A stretch of 62,743 nucleotides of DNA from positions 1 through 62,743 of the forward strand of contig CAXYYA010000018.1 in the NCBI GenBank assembly GCA_964293155.1. Reading direction: 5' to 3'. A program made the translations under genes and the position numbers. Source of the DNA: JAQVEB01 sp028698105 (GTDB lineage Bacteria; Bacteroidota; Bacteroidia; Bacteroidales; Dysgonomonadaceae). Under the pieces are notes generated by a model. It made no database searches. It was not told where the DNA came from and worked only from the letters and a program-made list of their open reading frames with translations. The first letter of the stretch is position 1. Every line of letters begins with the position of its first letter. Of this stretch, positions 15,094 through 23,069 are shown one piece after another.

Positions 15094-16641
15094 ATGTTAA
15101 AAAAAATCCGCGTTACCGTCTCTATTGTTTTTATCGCATTAATAACCTTATATTTCTTAGATTTCGCAGACCTGCTTCCACCAAGCCTGCACTGGCTCGA
15201 GAAAATTCAATTTATTCCCGCTTTGCTGGCGATAAATATCATTATAATCACGGGGTTGGTGGTTCTCTCTCTCATATTCGGGCGAATATACTGTTCATCC
15301 GTTTGCCCGATGGGAGTTTATCAGGATGTGGTAGCGTGGTTCTCCAAAAAATTCAAAAGAAGAAAACGATATACCTTCAGCAAAGCCAGAACAATCCTTC
15401 GTTGGAGCACCTTGGGAGCAGTTTTGGTGGCTTTTCTTTTCGGATTCACTTTCCTGCTCGGCTTGCTTGATCCGTACGGAGCTTACGGAAGAATGGTAAC
15501 ACACCTTTTCCGTCCCGCTTATTTAGCGGGAAATAATCTGCTGGAAACCATTTTCACCTCTTTCGACAATTACACTTTCTATAAAACCGGAATTTATATG
15601 CTAAGCCTGTCATCAACCATTATCGCGATTGTAACGCTGCTCGGCATCGGATTTCTGGCGTGGCGAAACGGGAGAACTTACTGCAGCACGCTTTGTCCGG
15701 TGGGAACCGTATTGGGATTTTTGAACAAATTTGCCTTATTTAAAATTCAATTCGATAACGAAAACTGCAACTCATGCGGATTGTGCTCCATGAAGTGCAA
15801 GGCTTCCTGCATTGATTCAAAAAACAAAAAAATTGATTACAGCCGTTGCGTGAATTGCTTCAACTGCATCGAAGTCTGCAACCGGAATGCTATGAAATAC
15901 GCTCCCGTGGGGTTGGTTAAGAAAAAACAGGCGATCTCGGCTCCGGCCTATACCTATCAAAAAGAGAGCCGTGCCGTGGATGAATCAAAAAGACGGTTCC
16001 TTTCAGCCACGGTGGCTACGGGAGTGGCCACAACATCGCTTTTGGCACAAAAAGTCACCAATATCCAAAACGAAAATAAGATAGAGCGGAAGCTTCCGAT
16101 CGCGCCTCCGGGCGTAGTGCATGTTGATCATTTGCGCGAAAAATGCATCTCGTGTCATCTGTGCGTGAGCAAATGTCCGTCGCATGTCATAAAACCGGCA
16201 TTGTTCGAATACGGTTTGGGTGGTATAATGCAGCCGAAACTTTATTTCGAGTACGGCTTTTGTAACTACGATTGCACCGTGTGCGGCGATGTTTGCCCCA
16301 CCGGAGCCATTCTCCCGCTATCGGTTGAAGAAAAACACCATACTCAGATGGGGCAGGTGGTTTTCGTGAAAGAAAACTGCATTGTGGTCACCGATGGCAC
16401 AAATTGCGGAGCATGTTCGGAACACTGCCCCACGCAAGCCGTTCACATGGTTCCTTACAAAGACGCCCTTACCATTCCCGAAACCGACGTGAGTATTTGC
16501 GTTGGATGCGGAGGATGCGAATATGTTTGTCCTTCAATACCTTATAAAGCGATTTACGTGGAAGGATTGCAGGCGCAAAACACCATTGAGATTAAGAAAG
16601 AGAAGAAAGAGGACATTGTGATAGACGATTTTGGATTCTGA
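15094..16641 (+). CDS. NapH/CcoG-like membrane polyferredoxin (4Fe-4S)
   Basis: A 515-residue protein. The N-terminal half has about four membrane helices (near 7-27, 45-65, 105-130, 165-195) and two CxxxCPxG-type loops, CSSVCPMG near 69 and CSTLCPVG near 197, as in NapH/CcoG. Then come two 4Fe-4S clusters (CNSCGLCSMKC near 226, CVNCFNCIEVC near 253). A Tat-like segment follows (KRRFLSATVATG near 300), then three or four more cysteine clusters (CISCHLCVSKC, CTVCGDVCP, CGACSEHCP, CVGCGGCEYVCP). It probably moves electrons across or along the membrane, perhaps for the DUF362 protein. A decayed second copy of its 3' part lies at about 21000-21241. Confidence 0.88.
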   Translation: MLKKIRVTVSIVFIALITLYFLDFADLLPPSLHWLEKIQFIPALLAINIIIITGLVVLSLIFGRIYCSSVCPMGVYQDVVAWFSKKFKRRKRYTFSKARTILRWSTLGAVLVAFLFGFTFLLGLLDPYGAYGRMVTHLFRPAYLAGNNLLETIFTSFDNYTFYKTGIYMLSLSSTIIAIVTLLGIGFLAWRNGRTYCSTLCPVGTVLGFLNKFALFKIQFDNENCNSCGLCSMKCKASCIDSKNKKIDYSRCVNCFNCIEVCNRNAMKYAPVGLVKKKQAISAPAYTYQKESRAVDESKRRFLSATVATGVATTSLLAQKVTNIQNENKIERKLPIAPPGVVHVDHLREKCISCHLCVSKCPSHVIKPALFEYGLGGIMQPKLYFEYGFCNYDCTVCGDVCPTGAILPLSVEEKHHTQMGQVVFVKENCIVVTDGTNCGACSEHCPTQAVHMVPYKDALTIPETDVSICVGCGGCEYVCPSIPYKAIYVEGLQAQNTIEIKKEKKEDIVIDDFGF

Positions 16642-16673
16642 TCCGTCGGTTCGACAATGCCGTTGCTATTGGT

Positions 16674-17285
16674 TCATTCATTCACCAATGGCATAACTTC
16701 GGATAAAGTTTTTTTCAACTCGCCGATGGTGAGGGAATAACCTATTTCGCGCAAAGAGGTTACAAAATTAGCATGCCCCCTGCCCATGCGGTAATCGGGT
16801 TCTTTTGACGGATGTTTCAGGTATCTTTCAAATGTGTTCGGAGATTCTCCGTAGTTGATCACAGCGTGATAAAACAGTTTATCTTTTTTTCGATAAATAG
16901 ACGATCCCGAAATCTTTTTATCGCCAAAGGCGATATCGGAAACTCCGCGCGTGGAAAGTCCCGACACCCCACCCCGCTCAATTGCCATGATCATCAACTC
17001 ATTGAATTTTAAGAATACATCGAGTGGCTTAGCGATTCGTTCATCGGTAATCAATGCCGAAACAATTATGTTTTCGGGACTAAGTACTACGGTTTGGCCT
17101 CCCGATTTACGTTTGAGAACGGGAATCCTGTCTTCGGCAATATTTTCTGCGATTAACGCATCACTCGCCTCATTAGATGCGCCCAGAACAACGTATGTTC
17201 TATCGGGGATCCAGATAAGAACTTGGTTGAGGGTTTGATTTAAAATCTCTCGGTCAGGCAACGAATAATCCGATACAAAAACCAT
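16674..17285 (-). CDS. Lipoate-protein ligase/lipoyltransferase-like protein (LplA/LipM family, short)
   Basis: A 203-residue biotin/lipoate A/B ligase-fold protein. It shows VLKRKSGGQTVVLSPEN near residue 77, matching the family RRxSGGG-type binding loop. DIAFGDKKISGSSIYRKKDKLFYHAVI near 125-150 carries the conserved lysine that contacts lipoyl-AMP. LplA is usually near 330 residues because of a C-terminal accessory domain, which is absent here. It may therefore be an octanoyl or lipoyl transferase, or a ligase with a separate accessory part. It starts 48 bases after the E2 gene, and E2 carries the lipoyl domain it would modify. The function is strongly suggested by context, but the donor (lipoyl-AMP, octanoyl-ACP or free lipoate) is unresolved. 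Confidence 0.8.
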   Translation of the reverse strand: MVFVSDYSLPDREILNQTLNQVLIWIPDRTYVVLGASNEASDALIAENIAEDRIPVLKRKSGGQTVVLSPENIIVSALITDERIAKPLDVFLKFNELMIMAIERGGVSGLSTRGVSDIAFGDKKISGSSIYRKKDKLFYHAVINYGESPNTFERYLKHPSKEPDYRMGRGHANFVTSLREIGYSLTIGELKKTLSEVMPLVNE

Positions 17286-17333
17286 ACGCGGTGATCTTTA
17301 AAAACAGGTTTATCTTTTTGTTGTACCGTGGCA

Positions 17334-18602
17334 TCACTCCATCAGCAACGCCATCGGATCGGTGAGATATTGCTTTACTTTATTGATAAACCGTGTAACT
17401 TCTCCTCCGTCCACAATGCGATGATCTACCGAAAGCGATAGTGGTAAAATATTGCCAACGGCCAGTGCATCGTTTTTCACTACAGGTGTTTTCATTATTC
17501 TGCCGACACCCAAAATTGCGGCTTGCGGATAATTGATAACCGGCGTGGCAAATATTCCTCCGATAGACCCGAAATTGGTGATGGTAAACGATCCGCCTTT
17601 CATATCTTCGATCGTGAGTTGCCGTTGACGGGCTTTTTCCGATATTTCGTCAATTCGTTTGGCTATTTCAAAGATACTCAACCGATCAGCATCTCTGATA
17701 ACCGGCACCACCAGTCCGGCAGGAGTATCTACCGCAAAACCGATATTGAAATGCTTATTGTACACCATGCGATCGTTTTCCATGTCTATCCGGGAATTCA
17801 ACTGCCGATGTTGCTTTAATGCAATTACCGTTGCTTTTACAATAAATGAAAGATAGGTCAGTTTAACGCCTCTTTCGGCATATTTTATTTTAATTTGATC
17901 CCTTACTTTCATCAGATCAGATATTTCCACTTCTTCAAAAACCGACATGTGAGCCGCATTCTGTTTGGAGTTGATCATGTTTTTCGCAATCGTTTTGCGA
18001 ATCTGTGTGAGGGGTTCGTATGTTACATCATCGGTTTCATCGAAATCAGGTTGTTTTTTTGATGATGCCGATTGATAATTTTCAATATCCGTCTTGGTAA
18101 CTCGTCCCAAAGGGCCCGATCCGGTAACTTTATTTATGTCTATCCCCAGTTCTTTAGCCATACCACGCACGGCAGGCGTGGATAAAGCTTTACGAGAAGC
18201 GTTTTCTCCCTTGTTTTTCGATTCGTTAAGGCCTTCATCGCTGGAAGGTAAAATGGCGTTTTTCGAAGCTATTTCCATTGTACCAACCACGGTTTCGTTT
18301 TTTTCCTGCGCGTCGGGGGCAAATTCTTTCTTCACCTCTTCCTGCGCCTCTTTGGCAAAACCGCCTTCAATTTCAATTTCCGCCAACGGATTGCCAACCT
18401 TTATTATTTCCCCTACTTCTCCGTGCAAAGCGACAACAATCCCTGTTCTGGGCGAAGGAATATCGGCGACCACCTTATCGGTCTCCATTTTCACCAAGGG
18501 GTCTCCGGTTCTTACGGATTGGCCTTTCGAGACATACCATTCGAGAATGGTTCCTTCTTCAAGCCCTTCACCGATGTCGGGAAAGTTAAAAATATATCTC
18601 AT
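17334..18602 (-). CDS. 2-oxoacid dehydrogenase E2 component (lipoyl acyltransferase, branched-chain type)
   Basis: A 422-residue E2. The lipoyl domain covers residues 1-76, with the lipoylated Lys43 in METDKV. A flexible linker is followed by a peripheral-subunit-binding domain near 138-175 (STPAVRGMAKELGIDINKVTGSGPLGRVTKTDI). The catalytic acyltransferase domain runs from about 195 to the end, with the DHRIVDGG motif at about 393-400 (His and Asp catalytic). It transfers the acyl group from E1-generated acyl-lipoate to CoA in the cytoplasm. E1 alpha and beta genes lie upstream on the same strand, which points to the branched-chain 2-oxoacid or pyruvate complex. A separate E1 alpha and beta pair with this lipoyl sequence favours the branched-chain type. 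E3 is not in the window. Confidence 0.92.
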   Translation of the reverse strand: MRYIFNFPDIGEGLEEGTILEWYVSKGQSVRTGDPLVKMETDKVVADIPSPRTGIVVALHGEVGEIIKVGNPLAEIEIEGGFAKEAQEEVKKEFAPDAQEKNETVVGTMEIASKNAILPSSDEGLNESKNKGENASRKALSTPAVRGMAKELGIDINKVTGSGPLGRVTKTDIENYQSASSKKQPDFDETDDVTYEPLTQIRKTIAKNMINSKQNAAHMSVFEEVEISDLMKVRDQIKIKYAERGVKLTYLSFIVKATVIALKQHRQLNSRIDMENDRMVYNKHFNIGFAVDTPAGLVVPVIRDADRLSIFEIAKRIDEISEKARQRQLTIEDMKGGSFTITNFGSIGGIFATPVINYPQAAILGVGRIMKTPVVKNDALAVGNILPLSLSVDHRIVDGGEVTRFINKVKQYLTDPMALLME

Positions 18603-18672
18603 ACTATTGCTGAAATTACTTTGTGTTATTTTTTTAAATGATTATCCACAAAGTGTCCTAACGGCTTTATCT

Positions 18673-18805
18673 ATTGCCACGACTTTTAACTCGTGGGATA
18701 ATGATGTCTAAGAATTACGGGCTTTAGCCCAATAATAGTATAAATTTCGGCTAAAGCCTATCTGCTCTGTATCTCAAAAACCACGCCCTAAAGGGACGTG
18801 GCAAT
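18673..18805. repeat. Composite palindromic REP/BIME-like element
   Basis: Four small palindromes occur in order: CCACGA/TCGTGG (18677-18682, 18691-18696), GGGCTTTAGCCC (18719-18730), GGCTAAAGCC (18749-18758) and CCACGCCC/GGGACGTGG (18781-18801). The outer ends ATTGCCACG (18673-18681) and CGTGGCAAT (18797-18805) are also inverted repeats, and the two inner motifs mirror each other. The element lies between E1 beta and E2 inside the operon. Such elements in Bacteroidota are often linked to REP-associated (RAYT) transposases, none of which is in this window. Confidence 0.7.
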
Positions 18806-18866
18806 TGATGTAGGACATTATGCGGATAATCATATTTTTTTATATGTTTTGTTGCATTATCTCCGC

Positions 18867-19844
18867 TCAATAATTTATCGTTTTTTCTATTTCATAAAAA
18901 ATCCTTTCGGGAGTTATCATGTAATATTTTTCACCCTGTGCCAGCGGAACAATGGTATCAAATCCCATCACGCGTTTGGGTGGCGCTTCCAAATACAAAA
19001 ACGCTTCTTCGTTGGCAATCGCAATTAACTCAGAACCCACGCTGAACGATTGATTTGCTTCGGCCACGACTACCATTCGGCCGGTTTTTTGTATCGAATT
19101 TTTAATGGTTTCCTTATCAATCGGATAAATCGTTCTAAGATCAATTAACTCCACCGAAATACCCGCTTCTTCAGCCATCGCCATCGCTCGCTGACATTCG
19201 CGTATCATTGCCCCAAATGCAACTACCGTAACATCTGTTCCTTCAGTAAGAATTTTTGCTTTTCCAATCGGGATAGTGAATTTTTCGTCATTCACTTCTT
19301 GTTTTATGGCTCTGTAAATTCTTTTCGGTTCCATAAAAATAACAGGATCGTCACTTTCTATGGCCGATATTAACAATCCCTTCGCATCGTGCGGCGTTGA
19401 AGGCACTACCACTTTTAAGCCGGGTATGTGGGCATACAATGCTTCCGGACTCTCCGAGTGATGTTCTATGGCGTTGATACCTCCTCCGTAAGGAAACCGA
19501 ATTACCATGGGTACGTTGAATTTTCCACGCGACCGGTTATGCATACGCGAAACGTTGGAAATTATCTGATTAAAGGCCGGATACGAAAATCCGTCGAACT
19601 GCATTTCCACTACCGGCCTTAAACCGGCAAGCGCCATTCCCAGACCTGTTCCCACAATGGCCGATTCGGCCAACGGTGAATCGAATACGCGCTCCGCGCC
19701 ATATTTTTTCTGCAAACCTTCGGTCACACGGAAAACTCCTCCGGCAACTCCCACATCTTCACCGTAAACAACGATGTTTTTATCTTCGGAAAGTTTTATA
19801 TCCAAGGCATTATTTATAGCCTGAACCATGTTCATTACACTCAT
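18867..19844 (-). CDS. 2-oxoacid dehydrogenase E1 beta subunit
   Basis: A 325-residue transketolase-like beta subunit. The start is set at 19844 rather than 19862 because its ATG overlaps the TGA of E1 alpha in an ATGA junction, which implies translational coupling. Landmarks include NIVVYGEDVGVAGGVFRVTEGL near residue 22-45, SPLAESAIVGTGLGMALAG near 58, EMQFDGFSYPAFNQI near 82 and RFPYGGGI near 120. These match pyrimidine-binding and conserved segments of BkdA2/PdhB-type proteins. With E1 alpha it decarboxylates the 2-oxoacid using thiamine diphosphate and acylates the E2 lipoyl group. Confidence 0.93.
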   Translation of the reverse strand: MSVMNMVQAINNALDIKLSEDKNIVVYGEDVGVAGGVFRVTEGLQKKYGAERVFDSPLAESAIVGTGLGMALAGLRPVVEMQFDGFSYPAFNQIISNVSRMHNRSRGKFNVPMVIRFPYGGGINAIEHHSESPEALYAHIPGLKVVVPSTPHDAKGLLISAIESDDPVIFMEPKRIYRAIKQEVNDEKFTIPIGKAKILTEGTDVTVVAFGAMIRECQRAMAMAEEAGISVELIDLRTIYPIDKETIKNSIQKTGRMVVVAEANQSFSVGSELIAIANEEAFLYLEAPPKRVMGFDTIVPLAQGEKYYMITPERIFYEIEKTINY

Positions 19845-20929
19845 TTTCGACTTCCTTTCCAAGTTAAAAATTGCTCATACTCTTCTTTCTGTTTTTTAAG
19901 ATCTTCCGGCATTTCGGTGTACATATATTCAAAGACATCGTCTAATGAATACGGAGCAAAATTTTCAGCTTCGAGAAACTGGTTGTCTATCTCATTCTTG
20001 TATTGATCTCTCAGGCTGTCTTCGTCCTCTTTCCATATTCCTTTGCGTTCCATAAATTTCTTCAGGCGGGGCATGGGGTCGGATAATCCCCATCGCTCTT
20101 CCTCTTCTTTCGTGCGGTATCGCGAAGGATCATCGGATGTAGTGTGAGCACCGCTTCTATACGTCAATGCTTCAATAAGCACCGCTCCTTTGCCCGTTCT
20201 TGCATGTTCCGATGCTTCCCGGTAGGCCAGATACATCGCAAAGAAATCGTTTCCGTCCACTTTAATTCCCGGAATACCGAACGCGATGGATTTAACCGCC
20301 AAATTAACAGATTTAGTTTGTGTAGAAACCGGTACCGAAATGGCATACTGATTATTTTGGATGGTAAAAATTACCGGCACCTGCCACACGCCAGCAAAAT
20401 TGAGGGATTCGCTGAAATCGCCTTCAGAGGTGCCGCCGTCTCCAATAAAAGTAAACACAATATCGTTCTTTTTCCGGTATTTTATGGAATATCCTATTCC
20501 CACCGCATGAGACAACTGCGTGCCTATGGGCACATTAACGGGTAACACCCGCGGAGCATTTTTAAAATTACTACCATGTTCGTTTCCGTTGTAATACAAG
20601 AATATTTCTTTCATTGTAACTCCTTTTGCAAGCATCACGCCAATTTCCCTGAACGCCGGCACTAACCAATCATCCGGGCCAATGATCATACCGGCCGCTG
20701 CGTGAATAGCTTCGTGTCCTTTGTTGGATGGATATGTGAACATACGTCCCTGTCGCTGATAAGAAATGGCCATTTCATCGGCCACGCGTTCAAAAAGCAT
20801 TGTCTTGTACGCTTTTACAACAGTTTCGTCGGTTAAATCGGGGATTAAATCGGGACGTATTACTTCTCCGTCGTTATCAATTACGCTGAGTATCTTATCT
20901 TCTGATGGATTGAATTCGTCAAAAATCAT
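19841..20929 (-). CDS. 2-oxoacid dehydrogenase E1 alpha subunit
   Basis: A 362-residue thiamine diphosphate-dependent dehydrogenase alpha subunit. The ThDP motif GDGGTSEGDFSESLNFAGVW lies near residue 166 and leads into NNQYAIS. YRSGAHTTSDDPSRYR near 270 is the phosphorylation-loop region of mammalian homologues. ALAKGVTMKEIF and GNEHGSNFK segments are typical of the branched-chain type. First gene of the operon E1 alpha, E1 beta, E2, lipoate ligase on the minus strand. The complex would convert branched-chain 2-oxoacids (or pyruvate) to acyl-CoA plus CO2. The Etf and acyl-CoA dehydrogenase operon at 27.4-31.3 kb could use such acyl-CoAs. Confidence 0.92.
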   Translation of the reverse strand: MIFDEFNPSEDKILSVIDNDGEVIRPDLIPDLTDETVVKAYKTMLFERVADEMAISYQRQGRMFTYPSNKGHEAIHAAAGMIIGPDDWLVPAFREIGVMLAKGVTMKEIFLYYNGNEHGSNFKNAPRVLPVNVPIGTQLSHAVGIGYSIKYRKKNDIVFTFIGDGGTSEGDFSESLNFAGVWQVPVIFTIQNNQYAISVPVSTQTKSVNLAVKSIAFGIPGIKVDGNDFFAMYLAYREASEHARTGKGAVLIEALTYRSGAHTTSDDPSRYRTKEEEERWGLSDPMPRLKKFMERKGIWKEDEDSLRDQYKNEIDNQFLEAENFAPYSLDDVFEYMYTEMPEDLKKQKEEYEQFLTWKGSRK

Positions 20930-20999
20930 TTTATATCGGTTGAAATGAAATGAGTGCGTTATTTAGAATGATTATAAAATGTAAACTTACATGTACTAT

Positions 21000-21241
21000 A
21001 ACGAATAACCTCATGGAAGGTTTATGCAATGGCTGAATTTAAATATAACTTTCATTTTTGTTATCAATTCGTGGAGGGTAAAATCGGGTGGCTCGCTCCT
21101 GGAATTAATTTATAAGGAGTGTACCGAAGACCAGGAATTATCATTTCGTAATGTGAAGAAGAACACCTGATAGCGATGGGGACGGGTGGGTTTCGTTAAA
21201 AAAAGAACGATGACATTGTTATAGCCGATTTCCGATTCTGA
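21000..21241 (+). pseudogene. Decayed 3' remnant of a second polyferredoxin gene
   Basis: This otherwise non-coding stretch keeps recognisable copies of the 3' part of the gene at 15094-16641. The last 30 bases before TGA at 21239-21241 read as DIVIADFRF, against DIVIDDFGF in the intact gene. The stretch around 21152-21200 aligns with 16322-16375, both containing GAAGAA-AACACC and GATGGGG then TTTCGT. A further segment near 21032-21070 resembles 16230-16270. About 230 bases between the two best blocks are missing and frames are broken, so it cannot be translated as a unit. Confidence 0.65.
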
Positions 21242-21310
21242 TATTTTGCTGCAAATAATAAGTGTAAAATAACATTTTATTGTTTATTATAATTTTTTTT
21301 CGTAAAAAAG

Positions 21311-21339
21311 TTGTTTTTTATTTTTTTTGACTACATTTG
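21311..21339 (+). promoter_or_regulatory. Bacteroidota-type promoter for the subtilisin gene
   Basis: TTG at 21311-21313 and TACATTTG at 21332-21339 fit the -33/-7 consensus (TTG then TAnnTTTG) with an 18-base spacer. The boxes lie 73 bases before the ATG at 21412. Apart from these boxes and the remnant upstream, nothing else was recognised in 20930-21411. Confidence 0.7.
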
Positions 21340-21411
21340 CACCAACCTTATCCTAATTACTATAAAAGCATTATAAAATTTATTAATCTAATAATTTAAA
21401 AAGTCAGTAAA

Positions 21412-22593
21412 ATGAAAAAATGGACATTTTTTGCTTTTTTGGCGATGATCGGATTATTTTCATGCCAAAACAATGAGGTTAAAAACAATCTTGATGACTT
21501 AACTATCGGCCGTGGCTTTTCGGCACAACCAATCGAAGGACAGTACGTCGTAGTTTACAAAGATCAGGGTACACTTCGTGCCGCTGTATCCGACGGTTTT
21601 GTGAATCCCGAAGTGGTAATGCAGGCCACTCGCGAAATTTTCAACAAAGCCGAAGTTATGATGCGTCAACCCGAGTTCGTTTACGGAAGCGCATTGCGCG
21701 GAATAACCGTGAAATTATCGAACGACGAAGTAGCCAAACTACAAAACAACGAAAATGTTGCCGGAGTGTATCAGGACATGATCGTAACTTTCGGACTGCC
21801 TACGGCAATGGCAAAACCCACACCCACACAACCAACCGAAACCACACCCTGGGGCATCACCCGCGTGGGCGGTAGCTCTGACGGAACCGGAAAAAGCGCA
21901 TGGATCATAGACACAGGTATTGACATGGATCACCCTGACCTGAATGTTGACCAAACAAGAGGAAAAAACTTTGTTACCATTGATGCGCTTCCCGATGACG
22001 ATAATGGTCACGGAACACACTGCGCAGGCATTGTTGCGGCGTTGGATAACAGTATTGGCGTTATCGGCGTTGCCGCCGGCGCAACTGTCGTACCTGTAAA
22101 GGTTTTGAACAGAAGAGGTTCGGGAACTTATTCCCAAATCATCGCAGGTGTAGATTACGTAGCAGCTACTGCTGCTCCCGGCGATGCCGCCAACATGGGT
22201 CTCGGCGGTGGAATCTATGACCCGATTGACCAGGCCGTTCTCAATCTTGCAGCGAAAGGCGTAAAAGTGGCTATTGCCGCCGGAAATGAATCGCAAGACG
22301 CCAACAATTGCTCTCCCGCACGCGTGAACGGAACAAACATTTATACCGTTTCTGCAATGGGAACAGGTGATTTGTGGGCATCCTACAGCAATTTCGCCAA
22401 TCCTCCCATTGATTACTGCGCACCGGGTTCATCTATTTACTCAACCTACAAAGGCGGCAGTTACGCAACGCTGAGCGGAACATCCATGGCTACGCCACAC
22501 GTTTGCGGTATCTTACTTTTGGGTAGTGTAAAAACCGATGGATACGTAATCGGCGATCCCGACGGAAATCCCGATCCAATTGCACACAAGTAA
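21412..22593 (+). CDS. S8 family subtilisin-like serine protease, lipoprotein
   Basis: A 393-residue protease. A lipoprotein signal ends at Cys19 (GLFSCQN). Residues about 35-120 are an inhibitor I9-type propeptide (QYVVVYKD start). The catalytic triad is intact: Asp in WIIDTGIDMDHPDL near 167, His in NGHGTHCAGI near 201 and Ser in GTSMATPHVCG near 357. The oxyanion Asn is in IAAGNESQD near 290. Lipidation suggests it is held at the cell envelope after export. It has its own promoter and a strong terminator, so it is transcribed alone. A function in protein turnover or nutrient peptide release is inferred, and the substrate is unknown. Confidence 0.93.
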   Translation: MKKWTFFAFLAMIGLFSCQNNEVKNNLDDLTIGRGFSAQPIEGQYVVVYKDQGTLRAAVSDGFVNPEVVMQATREIFNKAEVMMRQPEFVYGSALRGITVKLSNDEVAKLQNNENVAGVYQDMIVTFGLPTAMAKPTPTQPTETTPWGITRVGGSSDGTGKSAWIIDTGIDMDHPDLNVDQTRGKNFVTIDALPDDDNGHGTHCAGIVAALDNSIGVIGVAAGATVVPVKVLNRRGSGTYSQIIAGVDYVAATAAPGDAANMGLGGGIYDPIDQAVLNLAAKGVKVAIAAGNESQDANNCSPARVNGTNIYTVSAMGTGDLWASYSNFANPPIDYCAPGSSIYSTYKGGSYATLSGTSMATPHVCGILLLGSVKTDGYVIGDPDGNPDPIAHK

Positions 22594-22611
22594 ACTAAAC
22601 ACTCGATAAGA

Positions 22612-22660
22612 AAAATCCTGATTTGGATCGTGTTACACGACAACAAATCAGGATTTTTTG
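22612..22660 (+). terminator. Rho-independent terminator after the protease gene
   Basis: AATCCTGATTTG (22614-22625) pairs with CAAATCAGGATT (22644-22655) and a T run follows. It lies 20 bases after the protease stop and ends just before the convergent DUF6496 gene. Confidence 0.85.
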
Positions 22661-22671
22661 TTTGTCTCAGT

Positions 22672-22884
22672 TTACGAATTACTCTTTTTTTTCTTCTTCG
22701 AAGAAGTTTTTTTCGTCTGTTTCGGTACTTTGTAACCGGCCTGTTCCGCCTCCGAAATTCCGATGGCGATAGCCTGTTTGCGATCCGTTACTTTCTCTCC
22801 CGACGACGACTCTAATTTACCTTCCTTAAATTCGTGCATCACTTCTTCAATTTTTTCCTGCGCTTTCTTTGAATACTTTGCCAT
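22672..22884 (-). CDS. Small basic DUF6496-type protein
   Basis: A 70-residue protein that begins MAKYSKKAQEKIEEVMHEF and ends in a lysine- and serine-rich tail (KKTSSKKKKKSNS). The ATG at 22884 is preferred over an upstream start at 22974 because it is preceded by GGAGGAG (22887-22893), a strong Shine-Dalgarno site unusual in this phylum. The sequence GEKVTDRKQAIAIGISEAEQAGYKVP is the conserved core of a family common in environmental bacteria. Its function is not known. The basic tail suggests nucleic acid binding, which is inference. Confidence 0.75.
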   Translation of the reverse strand: MAKYSKKAQEKIEEVMHEFKEGKLESSSGEKVTDRKQAIAIGISEAEQAGYKVPKQTKKTSSKKKKKSNS

Positions 22885-23069
22885 AACTCCTCCTTTTTTA
22901 GTTATCGGTTTATATAAAAACAAACTACGCGAAAAGAAAGTTCCCGTTACGGGCTTTTTTGCGATCGAAGTCATATTTTTTAAGAATGATGCCCGTTTTC
23001 AGCCGAATTTTGAGTAATTTTGAATCCGAAATGTTTATTTGGAAAATATAAATTCGGAAAGCTGAAAAC

